This document shows, one piece after another, positions 5,585 through 8,482 of a stretch of 8,482 bases of DNA. Both the position numbers and the translations under genes were made by a program. Source of the DNA: an uncultured Fusobacteriaceae bacterium (GTDB lineage Bacteria; Fusobacteriota; Fusobacteriia; Fusobacteriales; Fusobacteriaceae). The stretch spans positions 1 to 8,482 of the forward strand of contig CAMTJB010000034.1 in NCBI GenBank assembly GCA_947072715.1, written 5' to 3'. The first letter of the stretch is position 1; the number at the start of each line of letters is the position of its first letter. Below the pieces are notes generated by a model. That model saw nothing but the letters and a program-made list of their open reading frames with translations. It was not told the origin of the DNA and ran no database searches.

Positions 5585-6862
5585 TTATACTTCCCTAGAT
5601 TCTTCTTTTAGATGCTTTTTGTCTATTATTTTTATAAAAGGAATCCATAAGAATACTCCTATTACTAAATTAAAAAGTTGAAGAATAGCACCTTTAATTG
5701 ATCCTGTAGCTAAGAATCCAGATATAAATATTGGTGTTGTCCAAGGTAACTGTATCCCATTAGTTTTAGGAACAAATCCTAAATCAGTTGCAAAATACGC
5801 AATTACTGTAGGAATAACCATACTTAAAATCCATGGAATAAGAATTACTATGTTAAGCATAACTGGAAGTCCAAAAACAACTGTTTCTGATATATTGAAA
5901 ATTCCTGCTGGTGCTGATAATTTTCCTAAGGTCTTATTCTGTGTACTCTTAGAGAATAACATTAGAACTATAATCATTGCTAAGAAGTGATTCCAAGCAT
6001 ATATTTCAAAGAAAGTTTTTGTTATTATATTAGGCAATTCTGTTCCTGCAGCATAAGCAGCTGCGTTTTGAACGTTTGCTTCTAACCAAATCATTCCCAT
6101 AACACTTAAAAGTATGTCTCCTCCATGAAGTCCAAGGAACCAGAATACTTGAATAAGTGTAACTGCAATTATAGTAGCTGGTAAGCTTGTACCTAATTTA
6201 GTTATTGGTGATTGAATATGATGATAGATAAAATTTTGCATATAGTGGAACTCTGTAAAGCTGAATAGTAATCTTATCCCAGCTACTAAGAAAAGTAATA
6301 ATGTAATGGGAATTAACCCTTCAAAGGCTCTTTTTACATTTTCTGGCACTACTTCAGGCATTTTTATAATAATTTTCTTTTCAATTAAATAAACATAAAA
6401 GTATCCACCTATAAAACTCATTATTATTGCAACAAATATTCCAGTTGCTCCTAAATTTGAAGTTGGAATAACTCCTTTTACAATAGATTCTCCAACTGAT
6501 GTTTCAAAAGGTGTAACAAGAAGAAAAGAACCTAAAGATGACATAGTTGTAAAAATTGTATTTGAATTTTTTCTTTGTGATATAAAATAACCAATTAATA
6601 TAGATATATAAACTGAAATTATTCCAAGTGTCATATCTACAATAGGATTAAAAACAAATTTAAGATGTCCTATAGCACTTGGCGATAACAATTTATCTAA
6701 AAATGGGAAATACATAATCATTAACGCAAGTGATCCAACAATGTTAAAAGGTATCGTAGACTGCATCGTTTTCATTAAAATAGAGATAACTCCGTTATTA
6801 ATAACTCTACTTCCTAACTCTGATAAACTATTTTCTAATTTTTCTTTAAAGTTTTGTGACAT
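5585..6862 (-). CDS. PTS EIIC permease, cellobiose/chitobiose family
   Basis: The 425-aa inner-membrane protein has about ten hydrophobic segments and is the sugar channel of the lactose/cellobiose/chitobiose PTS family. GLHGGD (244-249) holds the conserved His, and FNISETVVFGLP (322-333) holds the conserved sugar-site Glu at 326. Homologues usually read N-E-P there; here it is S-E-T, which may alter sugar contacts. LPWTTP (372-377) matches the conserved C-terminal loop. Length is typical, with no fused EIIA or EIIB domain. The ribosome site GGGGAGG (6867-6873) lies inside the 13-nt gap after the EIIA gene, so expression is tightly linked. Substrate should be a beta-linked disaccharide, most likely diacetylchitobiose-like given ChbG and GH4, but the family cannot be subdivided safely by eye. 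Confidence 0.9.
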   Translation of the reverse strand: MSQNFKEKLENSLSELGSRVINNGVISILMKTMQSTIPFNIVGSLALMIMYFPFLDKLLSPSAIGHLKFVFNPIVDMTLGIISVYISILIGYFISQRKNSNTIFTTMSSLGSFLLVTPFETSVGESIVKGVIPTSNLGATGIFVAIIMSFIGGYFYVYLIEKKIIIKMPEVVPENVKRAFEGLIPITLLLFLVAGIRLLFSFTEFHYMQNFIYHHIQSPITKLGTSLPATIIAVTLIQVFWFLGLHGGDILLSVMGMIWLEANVQNAAAYAAGTELPNIITKTFFEIYAWNHFLAMIIVLMLFSKSTQNKTLGKLSAPAGIFNISETVVFGLPVMLNIVILIPWILSMVIPTVIAYFATDLGFVPKTNGIQLPWTTPIFISGFLATGSIKGAILQLFNLVIGVFLWIPFIKIIDKKHLKEESREV

Positions 6863-6875
6863 AATTCCTCCCCAA

Positions 6876-7223
6876 CTATTTAATTAATGATTCTAATTTA
6901 GTTAATCTTTTAAATAATGCAATTTGATCTTCAACTAGCTCTAAATATAGAGATGTAGTCATAATATGATCTTCCATATGCACTAATAATAGGGAGATAT
7001 CTACTTTTTCACCTGAAGCTTCCTTTTGAATCAAATCAAAGTGAGATCCATGGACCTCAACAAAAGTTTTTTTAGCTTCTTTAAAGAGATTCTCAGCCTT
7101 TTCAAAATTTCCTTCTTTCGCATAATTTAAAGATTCTTTTCCTAAAGATTTAGCCGTTCCTGCAATAGCAACTCCCATCATAATTTTTTCTAATACTTCT
7201 TCATTTATAATTTGTTCTTCCAT
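6876..7223 (-). CDS. PTS EIIA component, lactose/cellobiose family
   Basis: This all-helical cytoplasmic protein accepts phosphate from HPr and hands it to EIIB. LLLVHMEDHIMTT (78-90) holds the phosphorylated His82 and the metal-binding Asp85 of the EIIA-Lac family. LIQKEASGE (64-72) is conserved, but the usual Gln-Thr ahead of it is replaced by His-Phe (HGSHFDL). The frame extends to a TTG at 7247, but that start would overlap both the SD and the inverted repeat. The ATG at 7223 has a G-rich ribosome site (GGGGGG, 7232-7237, 8-nt spacing) and gives a 115-aa protein of normal length. It is the first gene of the six-gene operon, directly behind its promoter and putative operator. Confidence 0.9.
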   Translation of the reverse strand: MEEQIINEEVLEKIMMGVAIAGTAKSLGKESLNYAKEGNFEKAENLFKEAKKTFVEVHGSHFDLIQKEASGEKVDISLLLVHMEDHIMTTSLYLELVEDQIALFKRLTKLESLIK

Positions 7224-7244
7224 AAAATAATCCCCCCGTTCTTT

Positions 7245-7267
7245 CAATATTCATTTTTTGAATATTG
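7245..7267. promoter_or_regulatory. Perfect 9+9 bp inverted repeat, candidate operator
   Basis: CAATATTCA-N5-TGAATATTG lies between the operon's predicted start site and the EIIA ribosome site, where a bound dimeric repressor would block transcription. Half-site-like AATATTG (7451-7457, overlapping the regulator's -10 box) and TGAATGTT (7465-7472) recur at the regulator promoter. Binding by the adjacent YhfZ-type protein is inference. An RNA hairpin role is possible but no U run follows. Confidence 0.6.
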
Positions 7268-7281
7268 TTTTTAGTTAATTA

Positions 7282-7309
7282 ATTATACAACTTTTTCTAT
7301 CTAAGTCAA
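7282..7309 (-). promoter_or_regulatory. Promoter of the PTS/PLP operon
   Basis: On the minus strand TTGACT (7304-7309), a 16-nt spacer and a perfect TATAAT (7282-7287) give a strong promoter. Transcription would start near 7275, just ahead of the inverted repeat at 7245-7267. No second strong promoter is visible in the operon's short gaps, so the six genes are probably one transcript. Confidence 0.8.
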
Positions 7310-7424
7310 TACATTTTAATTTGTTTTAGTACTTTTAAAACTGAAAAATACCTTATATAAATAATTACTATCACTATTTTAAATACTTTTTTATATTGGT
7401 TTTACCTTTTTATTTTTTAAATAT

Positions 7425-7453
7425 TTGTTCTTTTTTTAAAAATAGAATATAAT
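7425..7453 (+). promoter_or_regulatory. Promoter of the YhfZ-type regulator gene
   Basis: TTGTTC (7425-7430), a 17-nt spacer and a perfect TATAAT (7448-7453) precede the gene; the -35 is weak. The ribosome site AAGGAG (7488-7493) has 5-nt spacing. Between this and the opposite promoter (7310-7424) I see only AT-rich sequence with an imperfect inverted repeat around 7325-7347. Confidence 0.6.
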
Positions 7454-7498
7454 ATTGTTAAATATGAATGTTACTTAAATTTTTTATAAGGAGTAATA

Positions 7499-8392
7499 AT
7501 GATAAAAAATACCCTTCCTCTTAAGGAACTTGTAAAAAAAATATTAGAATTAGACATATCCGATAAATTAAAAACTGTAAAACAATACTCTGATGAAATT
7601 GGTTCTTCTGTAGGGAGTATTCAAAATTTATTAAAAGAATTAGAAGAAAATAATCTTGTTAAGATAAAAAAAAGAGGTCACTTGGGAAGTTTTTTAGAAA
7701 GTCTTAATCACGATAAACTTCTTGAAATTTTAGATGTCCAATCTATCATTTGTAGTATGACACTTCCCTATTCTAAAAAAATTGAAGGACTTGCTAGTGG
7801 TATAAATAAATGTTTTGATAAAAAAATAATTTTTCTACATGTGTGGAGAGGAAGTAATAGAATAAATTTATTAAAGCATAATCATTGTCATTTCATAATT
7901 GTTTCAGATTTTTTTGCTCAAGAATGTTTAAAAGAAAACTCTGATTTAGAAATTGCGTTAGATTTTGATAATGGTAGTTATCTTACCAATCATATTCTTT
8001 TATATAAAACTCTTAACTATCAAAAGGTTGGAATAGATTTAAGTTCTAAAGATCACCAACTACTTACCGAATCTTTTTTTAAAGATAAAAATGACCTTAC
8101 ATATATAAATATAAGCTCTGATGAAATTCCTAACGCAATTTCTGAAGGAATTATTGATTGTGGGATTGTCTCTTTTGACGATTTAGAATGGAATAGTGAT
8201 ATATCAAAGAAGGGAATTCTTTCTGAGATTATTACTAATAATTTATATTCAGAAAGACTTTCTAAGGCTGTTATCCTAATAAATAAAAAAGATTTATGGG
8301 TAAAAAAAATACTCGAAAATTATTTAAATAAAGAAGATATTTTGGTTCATCAACAGAATGTAATAGATAAGAAGGTAAGACCTGTCTATTAA
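7499..8392 (+). CDS. yhfZ: YhfZ-family transcriptional regulator (winged helix plus YhfZ C-terminal domain)
   Basis: The 297-aa protein matches E. coli YhfZ, as I recall that sequence, along its whole length. Residues about 5-68 form a GntR-like winged helix: TVKQYSDEIGSSVGSIQNLL with SSVGS at the recognition helix, then VKIKKRGHLGSFL as wing. SMTLPYSKKIEGLASGI (86-102), KVGIDLSSKDHQLLTESFF in the middle and the final LVHQQNVIDKKVRPVY correspond to the YhfZ C-terminal domain, which I expect to have a periplasmic-binding-protein-like ligand fold. The gene is transcribed away from the PTS/PLP operon and shares a 275-nt gap with it that holds both promoters and the inverted repeat, so local regulation is likely. 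In E. coli YhfZ belongs to the uncharacterised yhf cluster, not to chb. The ligand is unknown; a phosphorylated sugar or an amino-acid product are candidates. Confidence 0.88.
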   Translation: MIKNTLPLKELVKKILELDISDKLKTVKQYSDEIGSSVGSIQNLLKELEENNLVKIKKRGHLGSFLESLNHDKLLEILDVQSIICSMTLPYSKKIEGLASGINKCFDKKIIFLHVWRGSNRINLLKHNHCHFIIVSDFFAQECLKENSDLEIALDFDNGSYLTNHILLYKTLNYQKVGIDLSSKDHQLLTESFFKDKNDLTYINISSDEIPNAISEGIIDCGIVSFDDLEWNSDISKKGILSEIITNNLYSERLSKAVILINKKDLWVKKILENYLNKEDILVHQQNVIDKKVRPVY

Positions 8393-8430
8393 AATACCTC
8401 CTTATAATTTTCTAGTTATATTTAAACAAA

Positions 8431-8478
8431 AAAATTAAGAGAAGAGCTACTACTTAAAGTAACTCTTCTCTTAATTTT
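8431..8478. terminator. Perfect 16-bp stem-loop, probable bidirectional terminator
   Basis: AAAATTAAGAGAAGAG (8431-8446) and its exact complement (8463-8478) enclose a 16-nt loop that itself contains a short TACT/AGTA stem. On the minus strand the stem is followed by T7; on the plus strand the T run is only the four bases of the stem. It ends the regulator gene and probably also a convergent gene beyond the right edge. Confidence 0.75.
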
Positions 8479-8482
8479 GTGC

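Noticed and set aside
1960..7223. Simple cellobiose utilisation operon.
   Set aside because: The ChbG-family deacetylase, translationally coupled to the GH4 gene, makes an N-acetylated disaccharide more likely, and the PLP enzyme is unexplained by cellobiose use.
8393..8412. AAGGAGG-like ribosome site on the minus strand just after the regulator gene.
   Set aside because: No usable start codon or open frame follows it; it would run antisense into the regulator gene.

Overview
The window is AT-rich throughout. Strong GGAGG ribosome sites, sigma-70-like promoters and intrinsic terminators are easy to see. An ABC solute-binding protein with a plain Sec signal peptide (no lipobox) points to a diderm. 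Together with the base composition and gene types, this fits a Fusobacteriota member (Fusobacterium/Cetobacterium-like). That placement is inference; a low-GC Bacillota host is not excluded.

Layout. (1) Positions 1-620, minus strand: the 5' part of an ABC transporter solute-binding protein gene (PF04392/TrpX-like). Its ~310-nt leader has a strong promoter, a 16-codon Phe/Tyr-rich leader peptide, competing hairpins and an intrinsic terminator, and looks like an amino-acid attenuator. (2) Positions 659-1087, plus strand: a small lipoprotein that reads as a stefin/cystatin-type cysteine protease inhibitor, ending at a bidirectional terminator. (3) Positions 1117-1818, minus strand: an orphan GH24 lysozyme with its own promoter, and upstream of it an unlisted 47-aa ORF with a strong ribosome site. 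(4) Positions 1892-7309, minus strand: a six-gene operon in transcription order EIIA, EIIC, a Cys/Met-metabolism PLP enzyme, ChbG-like deacetylase, GH4 6-phospho-glycosidase, EIIB. It has one promoter upstream and one terminator downstream. (5) Positions 7425-8478, plus strand: a divergent regulator of the YhfZ family, ending at a perfect 16-bp stem-loop.

How the operon should work: EIIA, EIIB and EIIC import a beta-linked disaccharide of the N,N'-diacetylchitobiose/cellobiose type and phosphorylate it. The ChbG-like enzyme removes an N-acetyl group, and the GH4 enzyme (NAD/Mn-dependent) splits the phosphorylated disaccharide. This is the ChbBCA-ChbF-ChbG logic known from enterobacteria. Two parts do not belong to the textbook set. 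One is a cystathionine beta-lyase-like PLP enzyme in the middle of the operon. The other is a YhfZ-type regulator in place of the AraC-type ChbR. A 9+9 bp inverted repeat between the operon promoter and the first gene is the likely operator.

Most worth following: the bacterial stefin-like lipoprotein, the aromatic leader-peptide attenuator, and the PLP enzyme plus YhfZ attached to a chitobiose-type PTS.
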